From the NCBI GenBank assembly GCA_947451875.1, contig CANGBE010000091.1:1-6404 (forward strand): 6,404 bases of DNA, written 5' to 3'. Positions 1 to 5,986 of the stretch are shown here, piece by piece. Numbering within the stretch: the first letter of the stretch is position 1; every line of letters begins with the position of its first letter. The notes below the pieces were generated by a model. That model was not told the origin of the DNA. It saw nothing but the letters and a program-made list of their open reading frames with translations, and did not search any database. The position numbers and the translations under genes are program-made. This stretch comes from Sphingomonadaceae bacterium. GTDB lineage: Bacteria > Pseudomonadota > Alphaproteobacteria > Sphingomonadales > Sphingomonadaceae.

Positions 1-1
1 C

Positions 2-49
2 TCCTGGCTGCTGAAGAAAATGGGATCAGTTTCGAGATGTCAGAAGTGA
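2..49 (+). CDS. Possible 3' end of an upstream gene (partial)
   Basis: The frame starting at base 2 is open from the window edge to a TGA at 47-49 and reads [15 protein letters not shown]. It would overlap the purH start by 13 bases, a spacing common in tightly packed operons. The +3 frame is closed by a TGA at once. The purH frame itself is also open to the edge, so an upstream gene in this frame is not proven. Only 15 residues are visible, too few to name a family. In related bacteria I recall a heparinase II/III-like gene before purH, but nothing here confirms it. Confidence 0.35.
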   Translation, partial: SWLLKKMGSVSRCQK

Positions 50-1626
50 AGATCCGCCGGGCGCTGCTTTCGGTGTCCGACAAGGCTGGACTGGTTGATC
101 TGGGACGTGCGCTGGCTGCGCGCGGCGTCGATCTGGTTTCCACCGGCGGCACGGCCAAGGCGCTGCGCGATGCGGGCCTTGCCGTGCGCGACATTTCCGA
201 CCTCACCGGCTTTCCCGAAATGATGGACGGCCGCGTCAAGACTCTGCACCCCAAGGTGCATGGCGGTCTGCTTGCGGTGCGTGACAATCCCGAACACGCC
301 GCTTCGATGGAAGAACACGCCATTGGCGCGATCGATCTGGTTGTGGTCAATCTCTATCCGTTCGAAGCCACCGTCGCCAAGGGCGCGGAGCGCGACGAGA
401 TCATCGAGAATATCGACATCGGTGGGCCATCGATGGTGCGCTCGGCGGCGAAGAACCACCTTTACGTGACGATCGTAACCGATCCCGCAGACTATAGCGC
501 ACTGCTTGCCGAACTCGACGCGACCGACGGCGCCACGACCTATGACTTCCGCCGCAAGCTGGCGGGCAAGGCCTATGCCGCGACGGCTGCCTATGATTCG
601 ATGATCAGCCAATGGTTCGCTTTCTCCGATCAGGGCGAAACCTTCCCCGAAACGCTGGCAATTACCGGACGCCGGGTGACCGAGCTGCGTTACGGCGAAA
701 ACCCGCACCAGAAGGCCACGCTCTATACCCCCGTTGGCCCACACATCAGCGGCATTGCGCAGGGTGAACAGGTGCAGGGCAAAGAGCTGTCCTACAACAA
801 TTACGCCGATGCTGACGCGGCGTTTGAGCTGGCTGCCGAGTTCAAGGGTCAGGCCCCCGCCGTGGTCATCGTCAAGCACGCCAACCCTTGCGGCGTGGCG
901 CAGGGTTCCAGCCTGCTCGAGGCATGGAACGGCGCGCTGCAATGCGATTCGGTTTCGGCCTTTGGCGGGATCGTCGCGGTTAACGTGCCGCTCGACGGAC
1001 CAACGGCAGAGGCGATCTGCGAGATCTTCACCGAAGTTGTCGTTGCCCCCGCCGCTGACGAGGCTGCCCGCGCCGCTTTCGCCAAGAAGAAGAACCTGCG
1101 CCTGTTGCTCACCGGCGAGTTTCCCGATCCGCGCCGCGCCGGGCTGATGGTCAAGCCGATCACCGGCGGTATGCTGGTGCAGACGCGCGATAACGGTGCG
1201 ATTACGCTGGATGACCTCAAGGTCGTGACCCAGCGCCAGCCGACGGAACAGGAACTCAAAGACTGCCTCTTCGCCTGGACCGTTGCGCGGCATGTGAAAT
1301 CGAACGCCATCGTCTATGCCAAGGACGGAATCACTGCCGGCATCGGCGCAGGCCAGATGAACCGCCGCGACAGCTCGCGCATTGCCGCGATGAAGGCTTC
1401 GGAAGCTGCCGAGAAATACGGCTGGGCGCAAAGCCGCGCCTTCGGTTCGGCCGTGGCATCAGACGCCTTCTTCCCCTTCGCTGATGGCCTGCTAGCCGCT
1501 GCCGAAGCGGGCGCAACTGCGGTGATCCAGCCAGGCGGCTCGATCCGCGATGACGAGGTTATCGCTGCGGCAGACGCAGCAGGGCTGGCGATGGTGTTCA
1601 CCGGAATGCGCCACTTCCGGCACTAA
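37..1626 (+). CDS. purH: Bifunctional AICAR formyltransferase / IMP cyclohydrolase
   Basis: This cytosolic enzyme catalyses the last two steps of de novo purine synthesis: formylation of AICAR with 10-formyltetrahydrofolate, then ring closure to IMP. The 529 residues match the usual full length. The N-terminal MGS-like cyclohydrolase domain (about 1-150) shows LLSVSDKAG (11-18), STGGTAKAL (35-43), [16 protein letters not shown] (57-72) and [15 protein letters not shown] (126-140). The transformylase part shows LRYGENPHQ (217-225), the catalytic KHANPCG (280-286), [10 protein letters not shown] (307-316), [12 protein letters not shown] (437-448), [10 protein letters not shown] (475-484) and [12 protein letters not shown] (497-508). 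The C-terminus FTGMRHFRH is family-typical. The ATG at 37 gives the normal [15 protein letters not shown] start. A GGGA at 22-25 is a weak, distant ribosome binding site, and translation may be coupled to an overlapping upstream gene. All key motifs are intact. Confidence 0.98.
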   Translation: MSEVKIRRALLSVSDKAGLVDLGRALAARGVDLVSTGGTAKALRDAGLAVRDISDLTGFPEMMDGRVKTLHPKVHGGLLAVRDNPEHAASMEEHAIGAIDLVVVNLYPFEATVAKGAERDEIIENIDIGGPSMVRSAAKNHLYVTIVTDPADYSALLAELDATDGATTYDFRRKLAGKAYAATAAYDSMISQWFAFSDQGETFPETLAITGRRVTELRYGENPHQKATLYTPVGPHISGIAQGEQVQGKELSYNNYADADAAFELAAEFKGQAPAVVIVKHANPCGVAQGSSLLEAWNGALQCDSVSAFGGIVAVNVPLDGPTAEAICEIFTEVVVAPAADEAARAAFAKKKNLRLLLTGEFPDPRRAGLMVKPITGGMLVQTRDNGAITLDDLKVVTQRQPTEQELKDCLFAWTVARHVKSNAIVYAKDGITAGIGAGQMNRRDSSRIAAMKASEAAEKYGWAQSRAFGSAVASDAFFPFADGLLAAAEAGATAVIQPGGSIRDDEVIAAADAAGLAMVFTGMRHFRH

Positions 1627-1696
1627 TTGCCCGCAACTCACCGCAGGCCATTAACCATTCACCGCATCGCGCTTGGCGTGGGGGCCTTGTTCACAC

Positions 1697-1720
1697 CTTG
1701 GCAAGGCAACGCCTGCCAAG
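1697..1720 (+). other. Hairpin in the gap after purH
   Basis: The arms CTTGGCAAGGC (1697-1707) and GCCTGCCAAG (1711-1720) pair over ten base pairs, with one bulged A and an AAC loop. The hairpin lies 70 bases after the purH stop and 34 bases before the next ATG. No run of T follows, so a classic intrinsic terminator is unlikely. It could be a 3'-end processing or stability element, a leader structure of the next transcript, or a protein site. The rest of the gap (1627-1754) shows no promoter I trust. Confidence 0.5.
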
Positions 1721-1754
1721 CAGGAAACAGTAATTCTCCCTAGGCGATTCGTTC

Positions 1755-1895
1755 ATGGACTTCCTCAAGCCCGACCTGCTGCGTTCCTTCGGCATCGGCT
1801 TCGCGCTTGGCGCTGCAGCCTTGCTGATGACCCTCGGACTTGGCGGACAGCCGGGCGGTGTCGTACCTTCGGCAGTGGCGGCGACAGCCAAGTGA
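1755..1895 (+). CDS. Small single-pass membrane protein, unknown function
   Basis: This 46-residue frame begins MDFLKPDLLRSFGIGFALGA. A hydrophobic, glycine/alanine-rich stretch at about 11-31 is long enough for one membrane span. It is followed by a short Gly/Pro/Val/Ala tail ending in Lys. Charged residues at 2, 5, 7 and 10 precede the span. Three things support it as a gene: an ATG start with an AGG 10 bases upstream (1742-1744), the one-base overlap of its TGA with the ATG of msrA (TGATG, 1893-1897), and the way it fills the space between purH and msrA. I do not recognise a family. It may help membrane placement of MsrA or simply provide translational coupling, but both are guesses. An alternative is a longer N-terminal extension of msrA in another frame, which I consider less likely. 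Confidence 0.65.
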   Translation: MDFLKPDLLRSFGIGFALGAAALLMTLGLGGQPGGVVPSAVAATAK

Positions 1896-2584
1896 TGGGG
1901 CCACGGTTTACCGCCGCCGCACTTTCCCTGATCCTCGCCTTTGCGAGTTCATGCCAGCAGGCAGCGATCGCAGCCTCTCCCGAACATTCTTTCAACGCAC
2001 CGGCTCCCGCACGCAAGGCTGCCGAAGGCGCAGGCCTGAAGGTGGCGGTGTTTTCCGGCGGCTGCTATTGGGGCGTCGAGGGCGTGTTCAGCCACGTGAC
2101 TGGCGTGACCAGCGCGGTCTCCGGCTTTCAGGGCGGCGCGAAATCAACGGCGGAATACGAAGAGGTGTCATCCGGCGCCACCGGCCACGCCGAATCGGTG
2201 AAGGTCACCTATGATCCCGCCAAGGTTCGATATGACCAACTGCTGCAGGTGTTCTTCTCGGTGATCGCCGATCCCACCCAGCTTAACCGGCAGGGGCCGG
2301 ACACCGGCACTCAGTATCGCTCGGCGCTGGTGCCGCTCAGCCCGGAACAGGCTGCTGTTGCTTCTGCCTATCTCGCGCAGATGAAAGCGTCCGGTGTCTG
2401 GAAATCGCCGATTGTCACGCGGATTGAGCCGAACAAGGGCTTCTTCCCCGCTGATGCCGAACATCAGGATTTCATGGCCGATAATCCCGGCCATCTTTAC
2501 ATCCAGTACTGGGATGTCGGTAAAGTGGCGGCGCTGAAGAAGATGTTTCCCGCGCTCTATAAGGCCAGCTTCACGCGGGGGTGA
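1895..2584 (+). CDS. msrA: Peptide-methionine (S)-S-oxide reductase, exported, single-Cys type
   Basis: MsrA reduces the S-epimer of methionine sulfoxide, repairing oxidised proteins. The 229 residues begin with a signal peptide: MGPR, a hydrophobic core, then a lipobox-like FASSC at 16-20. With Q at +2 this suggests an outer-membrane lipoprotein facing the periplasm; signal peptidase I cleavage near AIAA (24-27) is the alternative. The catalytic domain has GGCYWGVE with nucleophile Cys57, GHAE with Glu100, DPTQLNRQGPDTGTQYR (126-142) with Asp136 and Tyr141, and AEHQDF (188-193). The C-terminal region has no cysteine, so the resolving cysteines of E. coli MsrA are missing. The frame stays open upstream to a GTG at 1673, but the ATG at 1895 gives a clean signal peptide and a TGATG junction with the preceding small gene. 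No strong ribosome binding site is visible, so translation is probably coupled. Confidence 0.93.
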   Translation: MGPRFTAAALSLILAFASSCQQAAIAASPEHSFNAPAPARKAAEGAGLKVAVFSGGCYWGVEGVFSHVTGVTSAVSGFQGGAKSTAEYEEVSSGATGHAESVKVTYDPAKVRYDQLLQVFFSVIADPTQLNRQGPDTGTQYRSALVPLSPEQAAVASAYLAQMKASGVWKSPIVTRIEPNKGFFPADAEHQDFMADNPGHLYIQYWDVGKVAALKKMFPALYKASFTRG

Positions 2585-2600
2585 TTCTTGTCTGGATTGA

Positions 2601-2610
2601 CATCCGGATG
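2601..2610. promoter_or_regulatory. 10-bp palindrome overlapping a TTGACA box
   Basis: CATCCGGATG is a perfect palindrome. It shares its first two bases with a consensus-like TTGACA (2597-2602), just after the msrA stop. No convincing -10 box lies 16-18 bases downstream; the sequence there is GC-rich. The site may be an operator or part of a weak promoter for zur, or it may be chance. Confidence 0.25.
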
Positions 2611-2640
2611 CGGCAACGGCCCGCTACCAGTTACACACAG

Positions 2641-2676
2641 TGGAACTGAATCAAACACTGCACTATATAGTGTCCA
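2641..2676 (+). promoter_or_regulatory. Putative leaderless promoter of zur
   Basis: TATATA at 2664-2669 is a good -10-like box in otherwise GC-rich DNA. With the usual 6-7 base spacing, transcription would begin at about the A of the ATG at 2676, so the mRNA would have no leader. This fits the lack of any Shine-Dalgarno sequence before that ATG. The -35 candidate TGGAAC (2641-2646, 17-base spacer) matches only three of six consensus bases. Leaderless mRNAs are known to be frequent in alphaproteobacteria; use of this promoter is inference. Confidence 0.4.
2661..2672. promoter_or_regulatory. Perfect 12-bp palindrome, likely operator of zur
   Basis: CACTATATAGTG is perfectly self-complementary. 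It ends three bases before the ATG of the regulator gene and contains the -10-like box. Fur-family proteins bind AT-centred inverted repeats and often repress themselves, and the TAT/ATA core resembles Zur sites in general form. A second overlapping dyad, ACACT (2655-2659) and AGTGT (2669-2673), surrounds it. Autoregulation is inferred from position and symmetry only. Confidence 0.45.
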
Positions 2677-3134
2677 TGGTCAGGCACTCACATCACGAAC
2701 ATTCCGGCGCGGCCTTGGCCAGTGCGGCTCGTTTGGCGCTTGAAGAAGCGGGTGAGCAGTGGACTGATATGCGCGCCGCTGTCTTTGGCGCGTTGACTGC
2801 TGTCGAGCGCCCGGTTTCGGCCTATGATGTTGCTGAGAGCGTTTCCAAGTCACAGGGCCGGCGAGTGGCCGCCAATTCGGTCTACCGCATTCTCGACCTT
2901 TTCGTGCGGACCAATCTCGCGCGGCGGATCGAAAGCGCCAACGCCTATATCGCCAACCCGCACCCCGGGTGCCAGCATGATTGCATTTTCCTGATCTGCG
3001 ATTGCTGCGGCAAGGCTGTGCATATTGATGACGATGCACTTACCGGCGCGCTGGTTGGTGCAGCGCGCGCCGCAGGCTTTGCCGATGTCCGCCCGGTGGT
3101 CGAACTGCGCGGGAACTGTTCAGACTGTAGCTGA
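2676..3134 (+). CDS. zur: Fur-family regulator, Zur-like (zinc uptake repressor)
   Basis: This 152-residue protein fits a Fur-family winged-helix dimer. The recognition helix region is ANSVYRILDLFVRTNLARRIES (66-87) followed by NAYI. The RIES-NAY signature resembles Zur more than Fur. The dimerisation part has CDCC (108-111) and CSDC (148-151), matching the two-CxxC structural zinc site of Zur. His101 aligns with a regulatory zinc ligand of E. coli Zur. The N-terminus is histidine-rich (HSHHEH, 4-9). I chose the ATG at 2676 over the GTG at 2640 because it removes 12 residues that add no family-typical sequence, and because the upstream palindrome would otherwise be coding. Neither start has a Shine-Dalgarno. 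Zur normally represses zinc uptake genes when zinc-loaded, but no such gene is in the window. Another Fur-family role remains possible. Confidence 0.8.
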   Translation: MVRHSHHEHSGAALASAARLALEEAGEQWTDMRAAVFGALTAVERPVSAYDVAESVSKSQGRRVAANSVYRILDLFVRTNLARRIESANAYIANPHPGCQHDCIFLICDCCGKAVHIDDDALTGALVGAARAAGFADVRPVVELRGNCSDCS

Positions 3135-3147
3135 TTTACCCGCGCAG
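3105..3147. repeat. Inverted repeat spanning the convergent zur/ribE stops
   Basis: CTGCGCGGG (3105-3113) and CCCGCGCAG (3139-3147) are perfect 9-bp inverted copies around a 25-base loop. The loop holds both stop codons, TGA at 3132-3134 and the ribE TAA at 3136-3138. Both arms encode Leu-Arg-Gly near the C-terminus of their protein. No T run follows on either strand. It might serve as a shared bidirectional terminator or 3'-end stabiliser, or reflect coincidental codon use. Confidence 0.45.
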
Positions 3148-3768
3148 CGCCTGCATCCGCTGCAGATAGCGGGCCAGAACATCGATCTCGAGATTAACCT
3201 GATCGCCCTCTTTCAGCGCGCCCAGAGTCGTGACATCGGCGGTGTGCGGGATGATGTTCACAGCAAAGTGGCAGGTGCCATCGGTTTGATCGGTCACCTC
3301 GTTCACCGTCAGCGAAACGCCGTCAATGGTGATCGATCCCTTGGCGGCCAGATAGGGCGCCAGTTCCTTTGAAATGGCAAAGCTGATCCGGCGCGAATCG
3401 CCTGCAGGATAGATGCCGAGCACTGTGCCAAAGCCGTCGACGTGGCCGGTAACGATATGCCCACCCAGTTCGTCACCCAGCTTCAGCGCCGGTTCGAGGT
3501 TGAGCTTAGTGCCTTGGCTCCAGCGGCCTGGCACTGTGCAGGACACCGTCTCGCCCGAAATATCGACGGCAAACCAAGCGTTCCCCGCCACACCGCCGCG
3601 CTCTACAACGGTCAGGCAACAGCCCGAGCAGGAAATCGAAGCGCCGATGGCGATTTTGGCGGGATCGAAGGGGCAGGCAATCACTGCGCGCAGGTCGCCG
3701 CCCCCAGAAGAATTTGGGCCCTGTGCTTCGGTGATGGAGCCGATGGCGGTGACTATTCCGGTGAACAT
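3136..3768 (-). CDS. ribE: Riboflavin synthase, alpha chain type
   Basis: This cytosolic trimeric enzyme dismutates two 6,7-dimethyl-8-ribityllumazine molecules into riboflavin and a pyrimidine returned to the pathway. The 210 residues form two tandem lumazine-binding barrels, about 1-97 and 98-195. Barrel one starts with the hallmark MFTGIV and contains IGASISCSGCCLTVVE (41-56). Barrel two has ELGGHIVTGHVDG (100-112), KGSITIDGVSLTVNEV (143-158), NIIPHT (171-176) and VNLEIDVLARYLQRM (191-205). In the first barrel the usual Asn-Gly of the CLTV motif is Ser-Gly, which may be a lineage variant. The ATG lies inside the end of ribD with a 16-base overlap and no clear ribosome binding site, so translational coupling is likely. 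Some nomenclatures call this gene ribC. Confidence 0.97.
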   Translation of the reverse strand: MFTGIVTAIGSITEAQGPNSSGGGDLRAVIACPFDPAKIAIGASISCSGCCLTVVERGGVAGNAWFAVDISGETVSCTVPGRWSQGTKLNLEPALKLGDELGGHIVTGHVDGFGTVLGIYPAGDSRRISFAISKELAPYLAAKGSITIDGVSLTVNEVTDQTDGTCHFAVNIIPHTADVTTLGALKEGDQVNLEIDVLARYLQRMQALRG

Positions 3769-4760
3769 GGCATCGGTTCGTAGACATCAAGCGTGTCGTT
3801 GCCAAGCGTGCGGCTGTCGGTGCGCTGCCATTTGCCCGAATGCGCAAGGGCGGTGGGGGTCAGTTCGGCCAATCTTGGCACATCACCAGCAATCGTGAGC
3901 GGCGCGCGGTAGATCATCAGACGGTCAACCAGTCCGGCATCAAGGAAGGCCCGTGCTGTCTCAGCGCCGCCCTCGACCATCAGATACTGCGCGTCTTTGA
4001 TCTGTCCGATGGCTTGGGGCGAGGCCACTGCCTGCCAGCCTTCAGGAACCGCTCCGCGCGTCAGCACCCAGCGCTGCGGGCTGCGCGCCTCGATGCCTGG
4101 GAGGCGGACATCAAGCCGGGGATTGTCGGCCTGCAAAGTGCCACTGCCGACAAGTATCGCATCCATCTTCGCTCGGATGGCATGGACATGGGCGCGCGAG
4201 GCCTCGCTGGTAATCCACTGGCTTTCGCCCGGCGGACGGGCCAGCGCGCCATCGGCTGACATCGCCAGTTTCAGGGTAACGTGGGGGCGGCCAAGCCGGG
4301 CACGGGTGAGGTATCCGGCAAGGCTGGCCTTGCAACTGGTACTGGGAAGAAGCTCAGCGGAAAGCCCCGCAGATCGCAGGCTTTCGATGCCTTTGCCCGC
4401 TGTGCGTGGATCGGGATCGGGGCATCCGGCAACGATGCGGGAAATGCTGGAATCGCGGATCAGCGAGCAACAACTCGGCCCGCGCTCGGAAGCGTGAGCG
4501 CAGGGTTCAAGGCTGACATAGAGCACTGCCCCTGCCGCCTGCGGTCCGGCTGCGGCGAGTGCCATGGCTTCCGCGTGGGGCCGTCCGCCTGCCTGCGTCC
4601 AACCGCGTCCGACAACCATGCCATCCTTGACGATAATGGCACCCACCGAGGGGTTGGGGCGCGCGAGCGTTACGCCGCGTGCGGAAAGTCTCGCAGCTGC
4701 GTCGAGCCAGAGCGCGTCAGGGCCGCAGTCTTCAGGGCCGCAGTGATCAGGGCTTTCCAA
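3753..4760 (-). CDS. ribD: Bifunctional pyrimidine deaminase / reductase of riboflavin synthesis
   Basis: RibD deaminates the GTP-derived diaminopyrimidine and then reduces its ribose to ribityl, using NADPH, in the cytosol. From the proposed start it has 335 residues. The deaminase domain shows RPNPSVGAIIV (34-44), zinc-binding HAE (62-64) and EPCAHASERGPSCC (85-98). The reductase domain begins near GRPHVTLKLAMSADGALA (157-174), then ESQWITSEASRAH, VGSGTLQADNPRLDVR and MVEGGAETARAFLDAGLVDRL. The frame is open up to an ATG at 4835, but this would overlap the upstream gene by 89 bases and add a basic tail foreign to the family. I prefer the TTG at 4760, which has AAGAGG at 4767-4772 with six bases of spacing and overlaps the upstream gene by only 14 bases. 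A 15-base tandem duplication gives CGPED-CGPDA at residues 7-16. Confidence 0.95.
   Translation of the reverse strand: MESPDHCGPEDCGPDALWLDAAARLSARGVTLARPNPSVGAIIVKDGMVVGRGWTQAGGRPHAEAMALAAAGPQAAGAVLYVSLEPCAHASERGPSCCSLIRDSSISRIVAGCPDPDPRTAGKGIESLRSAGLSAELLPSTSCKASLAGYLTRARLGRPHVTLKLAMSADGALARPPGESQWITSEASRAHVHAIRAKMDAILVGSGTLQADNPRLDVRLPGIEARSPQRWVLTRGAVPEGWQAVASPQAIGQIKDAQYLMVEGGAETARAFLDAGLVDRLMIYRAPLTIAGDVPRLAELTPTALAHSGKWQRTDSRTLGNDTLDVYEPMPCSPE
4717..4746. repeat. 15-bp tandem repeat at the 5' end of ribD
   Basis: TCAGGGCCGCAGT occurs at 4717-4729 and again at 4732-4744, a period of 15 bases with only the two linker bases differing. The period is a multiple of three, so the ribD frame is kept and RibD carries Cys-Gly-Pro-Glu-Asp followed by Cys-Gly-Pro-Asp-Ala. 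The copies lie just before the conserved deaminase fold. They look like a recent slippage duplication. Confidence 0.85.
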
Positions 4761-5190
4761 CCGGTGCCTCTTGTTTCGTCTTGATCTTTTCCGCTGCGGC
4801 GTCGGCCTTGGCTTTTTTCTCGATAGCGTCGACATCTATGCCCGTCGCGCGGCCCAAGGCCTTGTAAGCCTTGCGCACTTCTTCGTCGCGCTTGGCCTGA
4901 TCGGCGGCTATCTCGTCGTTGCGCTTCTGGTTGGCCTCAATGAATTTTTTGGTCTCGGCCATGGTGCGGTTGGCCGGCCAGGAATTGATATAGGTGATAG
5001 TCGGGCGCGGTGGCGGCACGCGCCACACGTCACGGGTCAGCCCCCAGAACAGAATGGCGGTAATAACCGAGGCGGCGAAGGCAATGCGCAGGCGATTGCG
5101 CCCGGCATCGCGGAACACATCGCGCAGATCCCCGATTGCCCCGGTGGGGGAGACGTGGGACCAGTAATTGCTTTTTCTCAAGCCGAGCAT
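4747..5190 (-). CDS. Single-pass membrane protein with coiled-coil tail, unknown function
   Basis: I do not recognise a named family. The 147 residues have a hydrophilic N-terminus (SPTGAIGDLRDVFRDAGRNR, 14-33) with arginines just before one membrane span (about 34-52, RLRIAFAASVITAILFWGL). Then come a proline-rich linker (VPPPRPT, 58-64), the segment ITYINSWPANRTMAET (65-80), and a charged, Ala/Lys/Glu-rich helical tail (75-140) likely to form a coiled coil. By the positive-inside rule the N-terminus is cytoplasmic and the tail periplasmic. From memory, similar short proteins with a Tyr-x-x-Ser-Trp-x-x-x-Arg pattern occur in other Sphingomonadales; this is unchecked. It lies 40 bases after the metallopeptidase gene and overlaps ribD by 14 bases, so it is probably cotranscribed with both. 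The ATG at 5190 lacks a clear ribosome binding site. Confidence 0.8.
   Translation of the reverse strand: MLGLRKSNYWSHVSPTGAIGDLRDVFRDAGRNRLRIAFAASVITAILFWGLTRDVWRVPPPRPTITYINSWPANRTMAETKKFIEANQKRNDEIAADQAKRDEEVRKAYKALGRATGIDVDAIEKKAKADAAAEKIKTKQEAPVGKP
4767..4772 (-). promoter_or_regulatory. Ribosome binding site deciding the ribD start
   Basis: On the minus strand AAGAGG lies six bases before the TTG at 4760. It is the clearest Shine-Dalgarno match on the minus strand and lies within the last codons of the upstream membrane-protein gene. It supports TTG initiation of ribD over the far-upstream ATG at 4835. Confidence 0.6.
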
Positions 5191-5230
5191 GAGTGCGATT
5201 TAGGGGTTCGGAGCGGTTTGCGCCAGTACC

Positions 5231-5971
5231 TCAACCAAAATGCGCATAAAGGCTGCGGCCTTCGCGCTTCAGCCAGCGATCGGCTTCGGCCAGATCGCCC
5301 TCGAACAGCGAGCTAAGGTGCGCCTTGAACCGCGGCGAATGGTCGAAATGGGCGAGGTGGGCCACTTCGTGTGCGACCACAGATCGGCGCACCATGTCGG
5401 GGGCCATGATCAGCCGCCAGTTGATCCGCACCGCGCCCCGCGCCGAGCACGAACCCCAGCGCCGTTGCGCCGATGACAGCGAAAGCGCCGGCGTGTCGCA
5501 TTCTGCTTGCGCGCAATAGTGGGACAGGTCTTCGCTCACCCGGGCCAGCGCCTCGGCCCTGAGCCAGCGCGAAAGGCGCGCGGCAACCGATTCTGCCGGG
5601 CCGCCCAGCCGCACCGAGTCTCCCTCCAGCCGGACCGCGCGGGTGGCGGCGGGATCGTGGGTGACTGAGACCAGTGCCCCGCGAAACGGGAAACTTGAGC
5701 CCGGGCCGACCGGAGCGACCACCGGGATTCGCGCCGCCTGCCGCTCCAGCCAGTCGATGCGGGCTGCGGCAAAGGCCAGTGCCTCACGCGTCGGTGTCCA
5801 GCGCGGGATGGTCACCAGCACGGCAGAGCCGTCAGCCGAGAGGCGCATGGTCAGGCGTCTGGCCCGGTCATTGCGCCGCACCTGAAGTGGCAGGGTGCGG
5901 CCGTCCAGTTCGATGGTCGGTTCGGCGCGGGGATCGCGGCGCAACCAGTCAAGCACAGGAGGGCCAATCAA
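5231..5971 (-). CDS. YgjP-type (DUF45) zinc metallopeptidase
   Basis: A 246-residue protein of the YgjP/DUF45 family, related to M48 peptidases and SprT. The C-terminal core has RWGSCS (171-176), RINWRLIMAP (182-191) and VVAHEVAHLAHFDHSPRF (198-215). In the HExxH motif His201 and His205 bind zinc and Glu202 is catalytic, with His211 as the probable third ligand. The N-terminal part has the basic RARRLTMRLSADG segment (36-48) usual for the family. No signal peptide or membrane span is visible, so it is likely cytoplasmic. Its substrate is unknown. The start is a TTG at 5971 with GAGAGA about 11 bases upstream. A GTG at 5956, giving VLDWLRRDP, is an alternative with no ribosome binding site. 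The gene follows the YcgN-like gene by 15 bases and precedes the membrane protein by 40, consistent with one transcript. Confidence 0.92.
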   Translation of the reverse strand: MIGPPVLDWLRRDPRAEPTIELDGRTLPLQVRRNDRARRLTMRLSADGSAVLVTIPRWTPTREALAFAAARIDWLERQAARIPVVAPVGPGSSFPFRGALVSVTHDPAATRAVRLEGDSVRLGGPAESVAARLSRWLRAEALARVSEDLSHYCAQAECDTPALSLSSAQRRWGSCSARGAVRINWRLIMAPDMVRRSVVAHEVAHLAHFDHSPRFKAHLSSLFEGDLAEADRWLKREGRSLYAHFG

Positions 5972-5986
5972 GCATGACCGGTTCTC

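Noticed and set aside
40..1431. 463-residue minus-strand open frame opposite purH
   Set aside because: It lies wholly antisense to a complete, motif-rich purH. The composition (Arg/Gly/His-rich) is that of a shadow frame in GC-rich DNA, with no recognisable domain.
1673..1894. N-terminal extension of MsrA from the GTG at 1673
   Set aside because: It would add 74 residues unlike the family, bury the signal peptide inside the protein, and overlap the small gene completely. The ATG at 1895 is in a TGATG junction and yields a proper signal sequence.
2640..2675. GTG start for zur at 2640
   Set aside because: No Shine-Dalgarno, 12 extra residues without family similarity, and the palindromic operator-like site would become coding.
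4281..4784. 167-residue plus-strand frame opposite ribD
   Set aside because: Antisense to conserved RibD motifs, with no domain or ribosome binding site of note. It is a shadow frame.
4761..4835. ribD start at the ATG at 4835
   Set aside because: The extra 25 residues are a basic, low-complexity frame-shifted reading of the upstream gene and make an 89-base overlap. The TTG at 4760 has a good ribosome binding site.
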